From: Granulicella aggregans | GTDB taxonomy: Bacteria; Acidobacteriota; Terriglobia; Terriglobales; Acidobacteriaceae | DNA: 64,000 bases | Direction: 5' to 3' | Assembly: GCF_025685565.1 (NCBI RefSeq) | Contig: NZ_JAGSYE010000003.1 | Span: forward strand, 310,001-374,000 | Shown here: positions 1 to 9,414 of the stretch, piece after piece | How positions within the stretch are numbered: the first letter of the stretch is position 1 | Layout of the letters: each line of letters opens with the position of its first letter | Translations under genes and position numbers: made by a program | Notes under the pieces: generated by a model | Seen by the model: only the letters and a program-made list of their open reading frames with translations | Told to the model about the DNA's origin: nothing | Database searches by the model: none

Positions 1-2
1 CC

Positions 3-2810
3 GCCGCCATGCTCAAGGCCATCGGCGTAAGCTCCATCGACGAGCTCATCGCCCAGACTGTTCCCGACACCATCCTTGCCCCCGGCGAGTTGACCTTCGG
101 CCCCGCGCTCACCGAGCCTGAAACTCTCGCCTATATGCGCTCGGTCGCCGCGAAGAACAAAGTCCTCAAATCTTTGATTGGGCAAGGTTATTACGGCACG
201 CTGACACCCGCCGTCATCCAGCGCAACATCCTCGAGAACCCCGCCTGGTACACCGCCTACACGCCCTACCAGCCGGAGATCAGCCAGGGCCGTCTCGAAG
301 CCATCATCAACTTCCAGACCATGGTCGCCGACCTCACCGGCCTAGACATCGCCAACGCCTCGCTCCTCGACGAAGCCACCGCCGCCGCCGAAGCCATGGC
401 CATGGCCAAGCGCGGAGCCAAGTCCGCAGCCGCCAAATCCAACACCTTCTTTGTCGACCAGAACTGCCATCCCCAGACCATCTCCCTCCTCGAGACCCGC
501 GCCAAGCCCTTCGGCTGGACCCTCGTCATCGGCGATGCCGCCACCGACCTGAAGCCCGAAGAAGTATTCGGCGCGATCTTCCAGTACCCCGGCACCAAGG
601 GCGACATCGTCGACTACCGCGAGACCATCGCCGCCCTCCGCGCCACCGGAGCCGTAGCCGTCATGGCCACCGATCCCCTCGCCCTCACCCTCCTCGCCTC
701 GCCCGGCGACCTCGGCGCGGACCTGGCCATCGGAAGCACCCAGCGCTTCGGCGTCCCGCTAGGCTACGGCGGGCCTCATGCTGCGTTCTTAGCAACAAAG
801 GATGAGTTCAAGCGCAACCTGCCCGGTCGCCTTGTCGGCGTCTCCATCGACGCGCGCGGATCGAAGGCCTACCGCCTCGCCCTCCAGACCCGCGAGCAGC
901 ACATCCGCCGCGAGAAGGCCACCTCCAACATCTGCACCGCGCAGGTCCTGCTCGCCGTCATGGCCGGAATGTACGCCGTCTATCACGGGCCTGAAGGCCT
1001 CAAGGCGATTGCAAACCGCATCCACACCAAGACCGCGAAGCTGGCCGCCGGTCTCGACGCCCTCGGCTACAAGATCACCACCAAGCTCTACTTCGACACC
1101 ATCACCGTCGCTCTCCCCACCGAGACCGAAGCCGAAGCCATCCACGCCCGCGCCGTGGAAGGCGGCATCAACCTCCGTCGCACGAGTGCAAAAGAGATCG
1201 GCATCTCCCTCGACGAGACCTCCACCGAGGCCACCATCAAATCCGTCTGGGAGGCCTTCTGCCCCGGCAAGAATCCCATCTTCTACAGCGACGCAGCCGA
1301 GCAGTCGCTCCCCAAAGACCTGCTGCGCACGAGCGCCTTCCTTACCCATCCCATCTTCAACCAGTACCACTCCGAGACCGAGATCCTCCGCTACATGCGC
1401 CGCCTCGCCGACCGCGACCTCGCCCTCGACCGAGCCATGATCCCCCTCGGCTCCTGCACCATGAAGCTCAACGCCACCACCGAGATGCTCCCCATCTCCT
1501 GGCCGGAGTTTTCGAACATCCACCCGTTCGTCCCCGCCGACCAAGCCGTCGGCTACGCCGAGATGGTCGCCGACCTCGACAAGCGCCTCTGCCAGATCAC
1601 CGGCTACGACGCCTTCAGCTTCCAGCCGAACTCCGGCGCTCAGGGCGAGTACGCAGGCCTCCTCGCCATCGGCGCGTACCATGCCAGCCGTGGCGAATCA
1701 CACCGCAAGATCTGCCTCATCCCCGCCTCCGCCCACGGGACAAACCCAGCCTCCGCGCAGATGGCCGCGATGGAAGTCGTCGGCGTCCTCTGCGACGACC
1801 ACGGCAACGTCGACGTCGAAGACCTCCGCGCCAAGGCCGAAAAGTATTCCGCCACCCTCGCCGCCGTCATGGTCACCTACCCGTCCACTCACGGCGTCTT
1901 CGAAGAACGCATCCGCGAGATCTGCGAGATCGTCCACGCCCATGGCGGCCAGGTCTATCTTGACGGAGCGAACCTCAACGCCCAGGTCGGCCTCGTCTAT
2001 CCCGGCAAGTTCGGCGCGGATGTCTCGCACCTCAACCTGCACAAGACCTTCTGCATCCCCCACGGCGGCGGCGGCCCCGGCGTAGGCCCCATCGGCGTCC
2101 GCGCCCACCTCGCCCCGTTCCTTCCCGGCCACCCGAACCTCGACTCGACCAGTCCTGTAGGCCCAGTCTCCGCAGCGCCCTATGGCTCCGCCTCGATCCT
2201 CGCCATCTCCTGGGCGTACATTCTGCTCATGGGCGGCGAGGGCCTCACCGCCGCAACCGAGACAGCCATCCTCAACGCCAACTACATCGCCACCCGCCTC
2301 GACCCGCACTTCCCCGTCCTCTACAAGAACGAGCACGGCCGCGTCGCCCACGAGTGCATCCTCGATCCGAGACCGCTGAAGGCTACAAGCGGCGTCAGCG
2401 TCGACGACCTCGCCAAGCGCCTCATCGACTACGGCTTCCACGCTCCGACGATGAGCTTCCCGGTCGCGGGAACGCTGATGGTCGAACCAACCGAGTCAGA
2501 ATCAAAGGCCGAGATCGACCGCTTCTGCGATGCCATGATCGAAATCCGCAAGGAGATCCGCGCCGTCGAAGTGGGTCAGCACACGATCACGGAGAGTCCG
2601 CTTCGGTTCGCCCCACACACGGTCTTCGATCTCACCGACGATGTCTGGGACCGCGTCTACACCCGCAGCCAGGGCTGCTTCCCGCCGACCTCACGCCGTC
2701 ACGACAAGTACTGGCCCCCGGTCAACCGCATCGACAACGCCTACGGCGACCGCAATCTCTTCTGCTCCTGCCCACCCACAGCCGAGTACGCCGAAGCCAT
2801 CAGCGAATAG
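3..2810 (+). CDS. gcvP: Glycine dehydrogenase (decarboxylating), P-protein, 5' end cut by window
   Basis: This is the P-protein of the glycine cleavage system. It decarboxylates glycine with pyridoxal phosphate and passes the aminomethyl group to the lipoyl H-protein in the cytoplasm. The motif HLNLHKTFCIPHGGGG carries the PLP-binding lysine, residue 679 counted from the ATG at position 9, and is preceded by an EYAGLLAI-type P-protein signature. The 933 residues visible from that ATG are slightly short for the single-chain type (about 950-970), and the frame is open to the window edge. The first residues (LKAIG...) match an internal N-terminal stretch of the family, so the true start should lie upstream and outside. 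The long antisense open frames here are GC-driven shadows. Confidence 0.96.
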   Translation, partial: AAMLKAIGVSSIDELIAQTVPDTILAPGELTFGPALTEPETLAYMRSVAAKNKVLKSLIGQGYYGTLTPAVIQRNILENPAWYTAYTPYQPEISQGRLEAIINFQTMVADLTGLDIANASLLDEATAAAEAMAMAKRGAKSAAAKSNTFFVDQNCHPQTISLLETRAKPFGWTLVIGDAATDLKPEEVFGAIFQYPGTKGDIVDYRETIAALRATGAVAVMATDPLALTLLASPGDLGADLAIGSTQRFGVPLGYGGPHAAFLATKDEFKRNLPGRLVGVSIDARGSKAYRLALQTREQHIRREKATSNICTAQVLLAVMAGMYAVYHGPEGLKAIANRIHTKTAKLAAGLDALGYKITTKLYFDTITVALPTETEAEAIHARAVEGGINLRRTSAKEIGISLDETSTEATIKSVWEAFCPGKNPIFYSDAAEQSLPKDLLRTSAFLTHPIFNQYHSETEILRYMRRLADRDLALDRAMIPLGSCTMKLNATTEMLPISWPEFSNIHPFVPADQAVGYAEMVADLDKRLCQITGYDAFSFQPNSGAQGEYAGLLAIGAYHASRGESHRKICLIPASAHGTNPASAQMAAMEVVGVLCDDHGNVDVEDLRAKAEKYSATLAAVMVTYPSTHGVFEERIREICEIVHAHGGQVYLDGANLNAQVGLVYPGKFGADVSHLNLHKTFCIPHGGGGPGVGPIGVRAHLAPFLPGHPNLDSTSPVGPVSAAPYGSASILAISWAYILLMGGEGLTAATETAILNANYIATRLDPHFPVLYKNEHGRVAHECILDPRPLKATSGVSVDDLAKRLIDYGFHAPTMSFPVAGTLMVEPTESESKAEIDRFCDAMIEIRKEIRAVEVGQHTITESPLRFAPHTVFDLTDDVWDRVYTRSQGCFPPTSRRHDKYWPPVNRIDNAYGDRNLFCSCPPTAEYAEAISE

Positions 2811-2870
2811 TCCTGGCTCTTTTTGTTTGTCATTCCCGAAGGGAATCTGCTTCAACACCGCCACAAATCC

Positions 2871-2925
2871 GGGTGCCCACCCATGCAGCTTCATCGCATG
2901 GGTGGGACATTCGTGCGAAGCACGA
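2871..2925. repeat. Intergenic stem-loop repeat, family B
   Basis: A GGGTGCCC lead is followed by a perfect 11-bp stem (2876-2886 with 2896-2906) around a 9-base loop containing TTCATC. A second copy with the same layout, but a different stem sequence, lies at 9057-9110. It sits between the gcvP stop and the convergent Crp-family gene and could also help end transcription. Confidence 0.6.
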
Positions 2926-2965
2926 ACCGCTCTCTCACCCCTCCCGCACAGTCACCCTTATAGAA

Positions 2966-3033
2966 ACGTCATCTCGACCGAAGCGGCGGACGGCTTCATC
3001 GTCCGTCGCGAAGTGGAGAGACCCCCGCATTTG
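2966..3033 (+). repeat. Intergenic dispersed repeat, family A (long variant)
   Basis: It shares the core CGTCATCTCGACCG and the end GTGGAGAGACCCCCGCATTT with copies at 6052-6099 and 8972-9018. The middle is longer here and contains an imperfect inverted repeat around GGACGGCTTCATCGTCC. No reading frame is conserved, so this is REP-like noncoding DNA. Confidence 0.65.
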
Positions 3034-3089
3034 TTTTTTCAGCCGTATGCGGCTCCATCATCGCGAATTGTCTTGAGAGAACACCACCA

Positions 3090-3929
3090 CTACTCTTTCG
3101 GCAGAACCATCTCATACGCCGACTTCACAATCTGGTAGCACTCACAGCAAGCGCCCTCCAGCTTCTCCCGGTCCGCGATATGGATCTTCCCGCGCTTGTA
3201 GTCGATCATCCCCTGCCGCTGCAGCACGCCCGCCGCCACCGTCACGGTAGACCGTCTTGAGCCCAGCATCTGCGCCAGGAACTCCTGCGTCAGCATCAGC
3301 AGTTCGCTCTCGCTGCGGTCCGCCGACGCCAGCAGCCACCGCGCCAGCCGCGCCTCCACCGGGTGCAGCCGGTTGCACAGGACCGACTGCGACATCTGCA
3401 CCGTCTGCAGGTACATAAAGTCGTAAATGAGCTGCGCCAGCATGCCGCCCTTCAGAAACTCCTCGCGCAGCACCGAAAGCCGTATTCGCAGCCCATGCCC
3501 CGCTCCCTGCACCTGAACCGAATGTTGCATCTGCGGGTGGCCCAGCAGCCCTGCCAGGCCCGAGAACCCCTCGCGCCCGATCACACCCACCTCCACCGAC
3601 TCGCCCGACGAAGTCAGCGCGTCCGTAGAGATCAATCCAGTCAGCACAAAGTAAGCATGCTCAATCGGCTGGTGCGGCTCGGACAGCCTCATGCCCAAAG
3701 GGAGGTCGACAGGCACGAGATATCTTCCCAATGTGGCAAGCTGGCCTTCAGGCAATCGTGACAAGATCAAATTCTGTGGCACTTTTCTCTCTGGTACGTG
3801 CCATCGTTCGATTGCCAACTTTAGCTTCCTTTTTACGAGCCGTCGCTTCTGGTTCCCGGTAACGCTCGAACCTTGCGGCTGCATAACTGGGGGATAGTGA
3901 GATAACACTACCTCGGCGTTTTGCCGCAT
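3090..3929 (-). CDS. Crp/Fnr-family transcriptional regulator
   Basis: The predicted cytoplasmic regulator is up to 279 residues long. The middle (about 60-170) has a cyclic-nucleotide-binding-type beta-roll, with LPLGMRLSEPHQPIEHAYFV and VEVGVIGREGFSG. The C-terminus has a Crp-type winged helix, with LARWLL, LTQEFLAQMLGSRRSTVT and a final IDYKRGKIHIAD wing. This is the Acidobacteria-common subtype whose ligand is usually unknown. The first 40 or so residues are basic and poorly family-like, so the true start may be internal. It is convergent with gcvP. The roll has no obvious cAMP-contact signature, and no target could be inferred. Confidence 0.88.
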   Translation of the reverse strand: MRQNAEVVLSHYPPVMQPQGSSVTGNQKRRLVKRKLKLAIERWHVPERKVPQNLILSRLPEGQLATLGRYLVPVDLPLGMRLSEPHQPIEHAYFVLTGLISTDALTSSGESVEVGVIGREGFSGLAGLLGHPQMQHSVQVQGAGHGLRIRLSVLREEFLKGGMLAQLIYDFMYLQTVQMSQSVLCNRLHPVEARLARWLLASADRSESELLMLTQEFLAQMLGSRRSTVTVAAGVLQRQGMIDYKRGKIHIADREKLEGACCECYQIVKSAYEMVLPKE

Positions 3930-4112
3930 GTCTGTCGGCTAACCTACATATAGCGAAGGACTTGTTGACTTTCTCGAAACCATGAACCACACCCGGCAAG
4001 ATGCCTTCGATTCCCATCCCGCCACTTCCACCCCATGCCCTCTTCGGCCAAAGTAGAATGGATAGGCAGCTTCGCTCCGCCCGTTAGGGCGCTGAAAGGT
4101 ATCACCTAAAAA

Positions 4113-6023
4113 ATGCAGCAGGCTCGAAAGCAAGTCGTCCACCGCTGGTCGCAACTCTTCATTCCCACCCTGCGTGAAGCCCCCACCGACGCCGAAGTTG
4201 CCAGCCACAAGCTCCTGTTGCGCGGCGGCTACATTCGCCAGCTCGGAGCCGGAATCTACAGCTATCTCCCGCTCGGCCAGCGCGCCATCAACAAGATCAT
4301 CGCCATCGTCCGCGAAGAGATGGACGCCATCGGCCAGGAGTTCCTCCTGCCCACCATCCATCCCAAGGAAGTCTGGGAGGCCAGCGGTCGCTGGACCGTC
4401 ATGGGCGACAACATGTTCCGCCTCAAGGACCGCAAAGGAGCCGAGCTCTGTCTCGGCATGACCCACGAAGAGGTCATGACCGACATCGCCCGCAACGAGC
4501 TCCGCAGCTACAAGCAGCTCCCCCAGATCTGGTACCAGATCCAGACCAAGTTCCGTGACGAACCCCGCCCCAAATCCGGCCTCCTCCGCGTGCGCCAGTT
4601 CCTCATGAAGGACGCCTACAGCTTCGACATCGACGAAGCCGGTCTCGACACGAGCTACCTCAAGCACGACGCCGCCTACCGCCGCATCTTCGACCGCTGC
4701 GGCCTGGAGTACGTGGCAGTGGAGGCCGACTCCGGCTCCATGGGCGGATCGCAGTCGCAGGAGTTCATGGTCTACACCGAGGCTGGCGAAGACCTCATCG
4801 CCTCCTCCGCATCCGGCTACGCCGCGAACCTGGAAAAAGCCGTCTCCGTCCTTGCGCCCGTCGAAGACCTCGCCCCCACCGGCGACGGCCTCCCCGAACT
4901 TATCCACACCCCCGGCAAGGGCGCGATCGCCGACATCTGCGAGTTCCTCGGCATCCTGCCCTCGCAGGACATCAAGTGCGTTGCCTTCATGGGCACAGTC
5001 GCCGCTCCGACCGCAGACACGCCGCTGCGTCCCGTCGTTGCCTTCCTCCGCGGCGACCACCAGGTCAACGAGACCAAGCTCTGCGCCATCGCCGGAGTGG
5101 CCGAACTCCGCCCCATGCTCCCCGCCGAACTCGAAGTGCACATCGGCGGCCCCGCCGGATACCTCGGGCCTGTCGGCATCGCCGAAGTGATGACCCAGGG
5201 CTCGCTTAACGGCCTCAACTCCGGCAAGCCCATTGACAAGCTCAAAGGAGTGCTCCGTGAGGATCGTACCCCCGCAGTAGCGAATCGATTGATTCACGGC
5301 ACGGATCCAAGTCTGCTCAAGACCATCGTCATCATGGATCTCGGCCTGCAGGGCCGCAGCAACCTCGTTGCCGGAGCGAACAAGCTCGACTATCACTTCC
5401 GCAACGTCACCCCGTCGCGCGACTTCACCGTCACCGCGACCGCCGACATCCGGAACGTCCTCGAAGGCGAGCTCGACCCCATCGGCCACCAGCCCCTGCG
5501 CCTCGGCAAGGCCGTCGAGATCGGCCACATCTTCAAACTCGGCCGCAAGTACACCCAGAGCATGGGCGCGACTGTCCTGAACAAGGACGGCAAAGAGGTC
5601 ACGCCCATCATGGGCTCCTACGGCATCGGCATCGAGCGCATTCTGACCGCTGCCATCGAGACCTCCGCCGCGAAATTTGCGTCTAATCCAGACAACAAGC
5701 AGGAAAGCTACGCCCTGCCCGCAGCCATCGCCCCTTTTGAGGTCGTCGTCACCATCACCAACGTCAAAGAGTCCGACCTCCTTACCGCTGGCGAGTCCAT
5801 CGCCTCCGACCTCGCCGCCGCCGGCTTCGACGTCCTCCTCGACGACCGCGACGAGCGCGCCGGAGTCAAATTCAAAGACGCCGAGATGATCGGCATCCCC
5901 TACCGCATCAACATCGGCAAAAAACTAACCGAAGGCAAAGTAGAACTGGTAGACCGCCTGCTAAACCAAACCCAGGACGTAGCCCTGACCGACATCGTCT
6001 CCACTCTCCAACGCACCCTCTAA
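4113..6023 (+). CDS. proS: Prolyl-tRNA synthetase, bacterial type with editing domain
   Basis: This class II synthetase charges tRNA-Pro. The N-terminal catalytic part shows LRQLGAGIYSYLPLG-type motif 1 (here IRQLGAGIYSYLPLG), the motif 2 region KFRDEPRPKSGLLRVRQF, and GSYGIGIERILTA as motif 3. Between motifs 2 and 3 lies a YbaK-like insertion of about 180 residues that hydrolyses mischarged Ala-tRNA-Pro. The anticodon-binding domain at the C-terminus includes LLDDRDERAGVKFKDAEMIGIP. At 636 residues it has nearly the full bacterial length (about 570-640). The ATG at 4113 gives a short extension before VHRWSQLF, so the GTG at that valine is an alternative start. Confidence 0.96.
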   Translation: MQQARKQVVHRWSQLFIPTLREAPTDAEVASHKLLLRGGYIRQLGAGIYSYLPLGQRAINKIIAIVREEMDAIGQEFLLPTIHPKEVWEASGRWTVMGDNMFRLKDRKGAELCLGMTHEEVMTDIARNELRSYKQLPQIWYQIQTKFRDEPRPKSGLLRVRQFLMKDAYSFDIDEAGLDTSYLKHDAAYRRIFDRCGLEYVAVEADSGSMGGSQSQEFMVYTEAGEDLIASSASGYAANLEKAVSVLAPVEDLAPTGDGLPELIHTPGKGAIADICEFLGILPSQDIKCVAFMGTVAAPTADTPLRPVVAFLRGDHQVNETKLCAIAGVAELRPMLPAELEVHIGGPAGYLGPVGIAEVMTQGSLNGLNSGKPIDKLKGVLREDRTPAVANRLIHGTDPSLLKTIVIMDLGLQGRSNLVAGANKLDYHFRNVTPSRDFTVTATADIRNVLEGELDPIGHQPLRLGKAVEIGHIFKLGRKYTQSMGATVLNKDGKEVTPIMGSYGIGIERILTAAIETSAAKFASNPDNKQESYALPAAIAPFEVVVTITNVKESDLLTAGESIASDLAAAGFDVLLDDRDERAGVKFKDAEMIGIPYRINIGKKLTEGKVELVDRLLNQTQDVALTDIVSTLQRTL

Positions 6024-6051
6024 CCCGCGACTTGCTATCACACTCACAGAT

Positions 6052-6099
6052 ACGTCATCTCGACCGGAGCGAAGCGCAGTGGATAGACCCCCGCATTTC
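6052..6099 (+). repeat. Intergenic dispersed repeat, family A
   Basis: The core CGTCATCTCGACCGGAGCGA is followed by AGTGGATAGACCCCCGCATTT. It is nearly identical to 8972-9018 and lies just past the proS stop. Confidence 0.7.
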
Positions 6100-6158
6100 G
6101 CTTTTGTCTTCGCACTTGCATTTGTCTTTGCACTTGCACCAAGCACCACCAAAAATCT

Positions 6159-6345
6159 GTCATCCTGAGCGAAGGCACTCGCAGCATCATCGCGAGCGCC
6201 GAAGTCGAAGGACCCCGATGAAGCGAACGCAACCACAACCGCTCGAACCTTTTAGCCCCGAATCCGTACCTTCACCAGAGATTTCAATCCAGCGGTATTC
6301 GTGGAGTAGCGAAAATACGGGGATTCTTCGCTCCGCTCAGAATGA
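6159..6345. repeat. Two further family-A-related repeats in opposite orientation
   Basis: At 6159-6216 a variant reads GTCATCCTGAGCGAAGG and ends in GTCGAAGGACCCCG. At 6326-6345 the inverted form GGGGATTCTTCGCTCCGCTC is followed by AGAATGAC. Together with 6052-6099 this makes three related units in the 384-bp proS to PBP spacer. No gene is seen in this spacer. Confidence 0.55.
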
Positions 6346-6407
6346 CGGCGCATGGAACGCATGGATCTAACCCGAGAGCGCACTGAGCACAGACCCACCC
6401 AAACCAA

Positions 6408-8957
6408 ATGCCCGTAAAACTCAAACTCGGCAACCGCAGCAAATCCCGCAGCACCTTCGGCGGCACCCTCCTCCGCGGCGTTCTCCTCCTCGCTCTCGGC
6501 TGCGCGATCCTCTTCGCCTGCATCTTCGGCGTCCTTTACTTCAAATATCAAAAGGTGGTTGACGACCGCCTCGCCTCAGGCCCGCTCTTCGCCAATAGCG
6601 CCCAGATCTACTCCGGCTCCCGCGAGATCCGCCCCGGCCAGCATCTCACTGCCGGCACCATTGCCCGCGAGCTCAAGTCCGCCGGCTACAACACGAACAA
6701 CGATCTCGGCACCTTCCAGCTCTCCGGCGACAGCATCCAGATCAAGCCCGGCCCGCAGTCCTTCCACTCGACCGACGGAGCGACGATTGCCACCGAAGAC
6801 GGCGTAGTCACCTCCATCACCGCCGAGAACGGAGCGTCCCTCCAGGGCTATAAGCTCGAACCGCAGCTCATCACCGCGCTCTCCGAAGACAAGGGCCGCG
6901 TCAAGCGTCGCCTCGTGAAGTACGACGAGATCCCCCCGCACATGGTTGAGGCCGTCACCTCCATCGAGGACCGCCGCTTCTTCGAGCACGGCGGCGTCAA
7001 CTACCTTCGCCTCATCAAGTGCGGCGTCACCGACGTCATCTCCGGCAAGAAGCGCTGCGGCGGCTCGACGCTCACCCAGCAGCTCGCCAAGAACCTCTTC
7101 CTCTCGCCCGAAAAAAGCTACAAGCGCAAGATGATCGAGCTGCTCATCACCTTCCAACTCGAAGCCCGCTTCAACAAGCAGCAGCTCTTCGAGATGTACG
7201 TGAACGAGATGAACCTCGGCCACCGCGGCAGCTTCGAGATCAACGGCGTAGGCGAAGCCTCGCAGGCCTTCTTCGGCAAGGACTTCAAACAGCTCGACCT
7301 GGCCGAGTGCGCGACCCTCGCCGGGATGTTCCAGCGACCGAGTTACTACAACCCCTACCGCTCTCCCGAGCGCGTCATCGAGCGCCGCAACGTCGTCCTC
7401 GACTCCATGGTGGAAACCGGCGCGATCACCGCCTCCGAAGCCAACCGCGCCAAGGCCGAGCCCCTCCGCCTCGCTCCGCCCAACGTCGACGCCAGTGAAG
7501 CGCCCTACTTTGTCGACCTCGTCCACGATCAACTCGTCCAGCGCATCGGCGACCAGGCTATCGGCCAGCAAAGCCTCCGCATCTACACCTCGCTCGACCC
7601 CGACCTCCAGCGCGCCGCCTCTGAAGCCGTCGAAGCCGGCATGAAGAACGTCGACGAGCTCATCCGCAAGCGCCACAAGGCGGGCGACACCAACATCACC
7701 TACCCGCAGGTGGCCCTCGTCGCCATCGACCCCCACACCGGCCAGATCCTCGCCCTCGTCGGCGGCCGCAACTACACCACCAGCCAGCTCGATCACGCCG
7801 TAGCCGAACGCCCCACCGGCTCCATCTTCAAGCCCTTCGTCTACGCCACCGCCTACAACACCTCGCTCAACGGCACCGACCTCGACGGCGAAGGCGTCTT
7901 CACCGCCCTCACCAAGCTCAACAACGACTCCCAGGACTTCGGCACCGGCGGCCAATCCTACATCCCCGGCAACTTCGAGCACGGAGAATATCCCGGCATG
8001 GTCCCCGCCGTTCAGGCCATCGCCCACTCGCTCAACATCGCCACCATCGCCCTCGCCCAGAAGGTCGGCTACGAGAACGTCGCCGCCCTCGCCCGCTCCG
8101 CCGGCATCGTCAACGCCCGAGGCACACCGTCGGTCGCCATCGGCACCTACAACGCCACGCCCATCGACATGGCCGGCGCCTACACCGTCTTCGCCAACAA
8201 CGGCGTCCACCTCAAGCCCTGGCTGCTGGCCAGCGTCCGCAATCCCAACGGCGACATCGTCGCCGACTACGCCCCCGAAGCCAAGCAGGTCCTCGACCCA
8301 CGCACCGCCTACCTCACCCAGTCGCTGATGGAAAACGTCATGACCTTCGGCACCGGTGCCTCCGCCCGCGCGCACGGATTTACCGCGCCCGCCGCAGGCA
8401 AGACCGGCACCTCCCACGACGTCTGGTTCGCCGGCTACTCCTCAAATCTCCTCTGCGTCATCTGGGTCGGCAACGACGACTACACCGACATCTCCCGCAA
8501 CCTCACCCGCCCCCTCCAGGGCGCGGACGCTGCCGCTCCCATCTGGGCCGAGTTCATGAACCGGGCCATCAAGCTACCCCAGTACTCGGACATGAAGCCC
8601 TTCACAGCCCCCTCCGGCGTCCAGAAGATCCTCGTCGATAAGGCCACCTATCTGCCCGCGGACAGCACTTGCCCCGTCGACTACTCCATCGCTTTCCTCG
8701 ACGGCACCATCCCGCAGAGCACCTGCAGCCACATGGGCGAGTCCCAGCAAAACTTCTTCCAGAAGCTCTTCGGCATCGGCGGCAACAAACCCGAACCCCA
8801 GCCGACCCAACCCAATCCCGACGGCAACGCCGCCCCGGACGTAGCTCCCGGCCAGCAGCCTCCGCCGAAGAAGAACATCTTCAAACGCATCTTCGGCGGC
8901 GGCGACAAACCCAAGACTCCCCCACCAAACCCTGATCCCAACGCCCCACCCCAATAG
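6408..8957 (+). CDS. Bifunctional penicillin-binding protein (class A, PBP1B-like)
   Basis: This inner-membrane enzyme polymerises and cross-links peptidoglycan. A single anchor (about residues 23-46, LLRGVLLLALGCAILFAC) precedes a UB2H-like region. The glycosyltransferase 51 domain has its catalytic glutamate E187 in SIEDRRFFEH and a GGSTLTQQLAKNLFL motif. The transpeptidase domain has S472 in the SIFK motif, SLN at 541-543 and K665TGT. The C-terminal 80 residues are low-complexity and proline-rich (QPTQPNPD, PPPKKNIFKRIFGGG). At 849 residues the length is normal for class A enzymes. The gene is apparently monocistronic, flanked by repeat-filled spacers. Confidence 0.95.
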   Translation: MPVKLKLGNRSKSRSTFGGTLLRGVLLLALGCAILFACIFGVLYFKYQKVVDDRLASGPLFANSAQIYSGSREIRPGQHLTAGTIARELKSAGYNTNNDLGTFQLSGDSIQIKPGPQSFHSTDGATIATEDGVVTSITAENGASLQGYKLEPQLITALSEDKGRVKRRLVKYDEIPPHMVEAVTSIEDRRFFEHGGVNYLRLIKCGVTDVISGKKRCGGSTLTQQLAKNLFLSPEKSYKRKMIELLITFQLEARFNKQQLFEMYVNEMNLGHRGSFEINGVGEASQAFFGKDFKQLDLAECATLAGMFQRPSYYNPYRSPERVIERRNVVLDSMVETGAITASEANRAKAEPLRLAPPNVDASEAPYFVDLVHDQLVQRIGDQAIGQQSLRIYTSLDPDLQRAASEAVEAGMKNVDELIRKRHKAGDTNITYPQVALVAIDPHTGQILALVGGRNYTTSQLDHAVAERPTGSIFKPFVYATAYNTSLNGTDLDGEGVFTALTKLNNDSQDFGTGGQSYIPGNFEHGEYPGMVPAVQAIAHSLNIATIALAQKVGYENVAALARSAGIVNARGTPSVAIGTYNATPIDMAGAYTVFANNGVHLKPWLLASVRNPNGDIVADYAPEAKQVLDPRTAYLTQSLMENVMTFGTGASARAHGFTAPAAGKTGTSHDVWFAGYSSNLLCVIWVGNDDYTDISRNLTRPLQGADAAAPIWAEFMNRAIKLPQYSDMKPFTAPSGVQKILVDKATYLPADSTCPVDYSIAFLDGTIPQSTCSHMGESQQNFFQKLFGIGGNKPEPQPTQPNPDGNAAPDVAPGQQPPPKKNIFKRIFGGGDKPKTPPPNPDPNAPPQ

Positions 8958-8971
8958 CCCCCTTAAGAAAC

Positions 8972-9018
8972 CGTCATCTCGACCGGAGCGAAGCGGAGTG
9001 GAGAGACCCCCGCATTTG
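8972..9018 (+). repeat. Intergenic dispersed repeat, family A
   Basis: The core CGTCATCTCGACCGGAGCGA is followed by AGTGGAGAGACCCCCGCATTT. It lies directly after the PBP stop and matches the copies at 2966 and 6052. Confidence 0.7.
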
Positions 9019-9056
9019 CCTTCACCTTCACCGCCCAAAAACATCCTGTCAAACTG

Positions 9057-9110
9057 GGTGCCCCATATCTGGCAGTCTCATCGCCAGATGTGGGAACGGT
9101 GCCCCAAAAT
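9057..9110. repeat. Intergenic stem-loop repeat, family B
   Basis: The GGGTGCCC lead is followed by a 12-bp stem with one G-T pair (9062-9073 with 9083-9094) and a loop with TCTCATC. It has the same architecture and loop consensus as the element at 2871-2925, and again lies close to a family A unit. Confidence 0.6.
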
Positions 9111-9198
9111 TGTCCTCCATCCACGACCCCACCCAAATTCCTTGTCAAGCCCCAGTCCCCCACAACCCCATCATTCCAAACGATATAAAAGTTGCCCA

Positions 9199-9224
9199 AA
9201 GGATACCTGCAACTTGGTATCCTT
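9199..9224 (+). other. Perfect 9-bp stem-loop
   Basis: AAGGATACC (9199-9207) pairs with GGTATCCTT (9216-9224) over an 8-base loop. It lies 16 bases before a stronger hairpin, so the two could form one structured leader or small RNA ahead of the gene at 9415. Confidence 0.45.
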
Positions 9225-9240
9225 AACTTAGATCGGAAAG

Positions 9241-9271
9241 CGAAAGGCCCGGACACCGTCCGGGCCTTTCG
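9241..9271 (+). terminator. Strong terminator-like hairpin
   Basis: CGAAAGGCCCGGAC pairs perfectly with GTCCGGGCCTTTCG (14 bp, 3-base loop, 9255-9257). It is followed by GCCGTTAAC, not a clear T tract, so it may be a terminator of the PBP unit or part of a structured leader. Confidence 0.55.
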
Positions 9272-9414
9272 CCGTTAACTCATCCCTCAAAGAACAAGAT
9301 CCACCGTTTCAAGACTTTAGCCAAAGGTTCCAGGCCAAACCATTCATTCCAGGAAGCTTACAAGAACATCCGAAACGCCCCCGGGGGAGCAAAAAAACGA
9401 ACAAAGGAGCTGAG

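Noticed and set aside
789..1682. 297-residue open frame antisense to gcvP
   Set aside because: It is the complement of a well-supported gene and has a Gly/Val/Asp-rich composition typical of GC-rich antisense frames.
3939..5528. 529-residue open frame antisense to proS
   Set aside because: It covers proS catalytic motifs on the other strand and has no family features or ribosome site.
6576..8417. 613-residue open frame antisense to the PBP gene
   Set aside because: It is a shadow with skewed composition; the sense strand has all PBP motifs.
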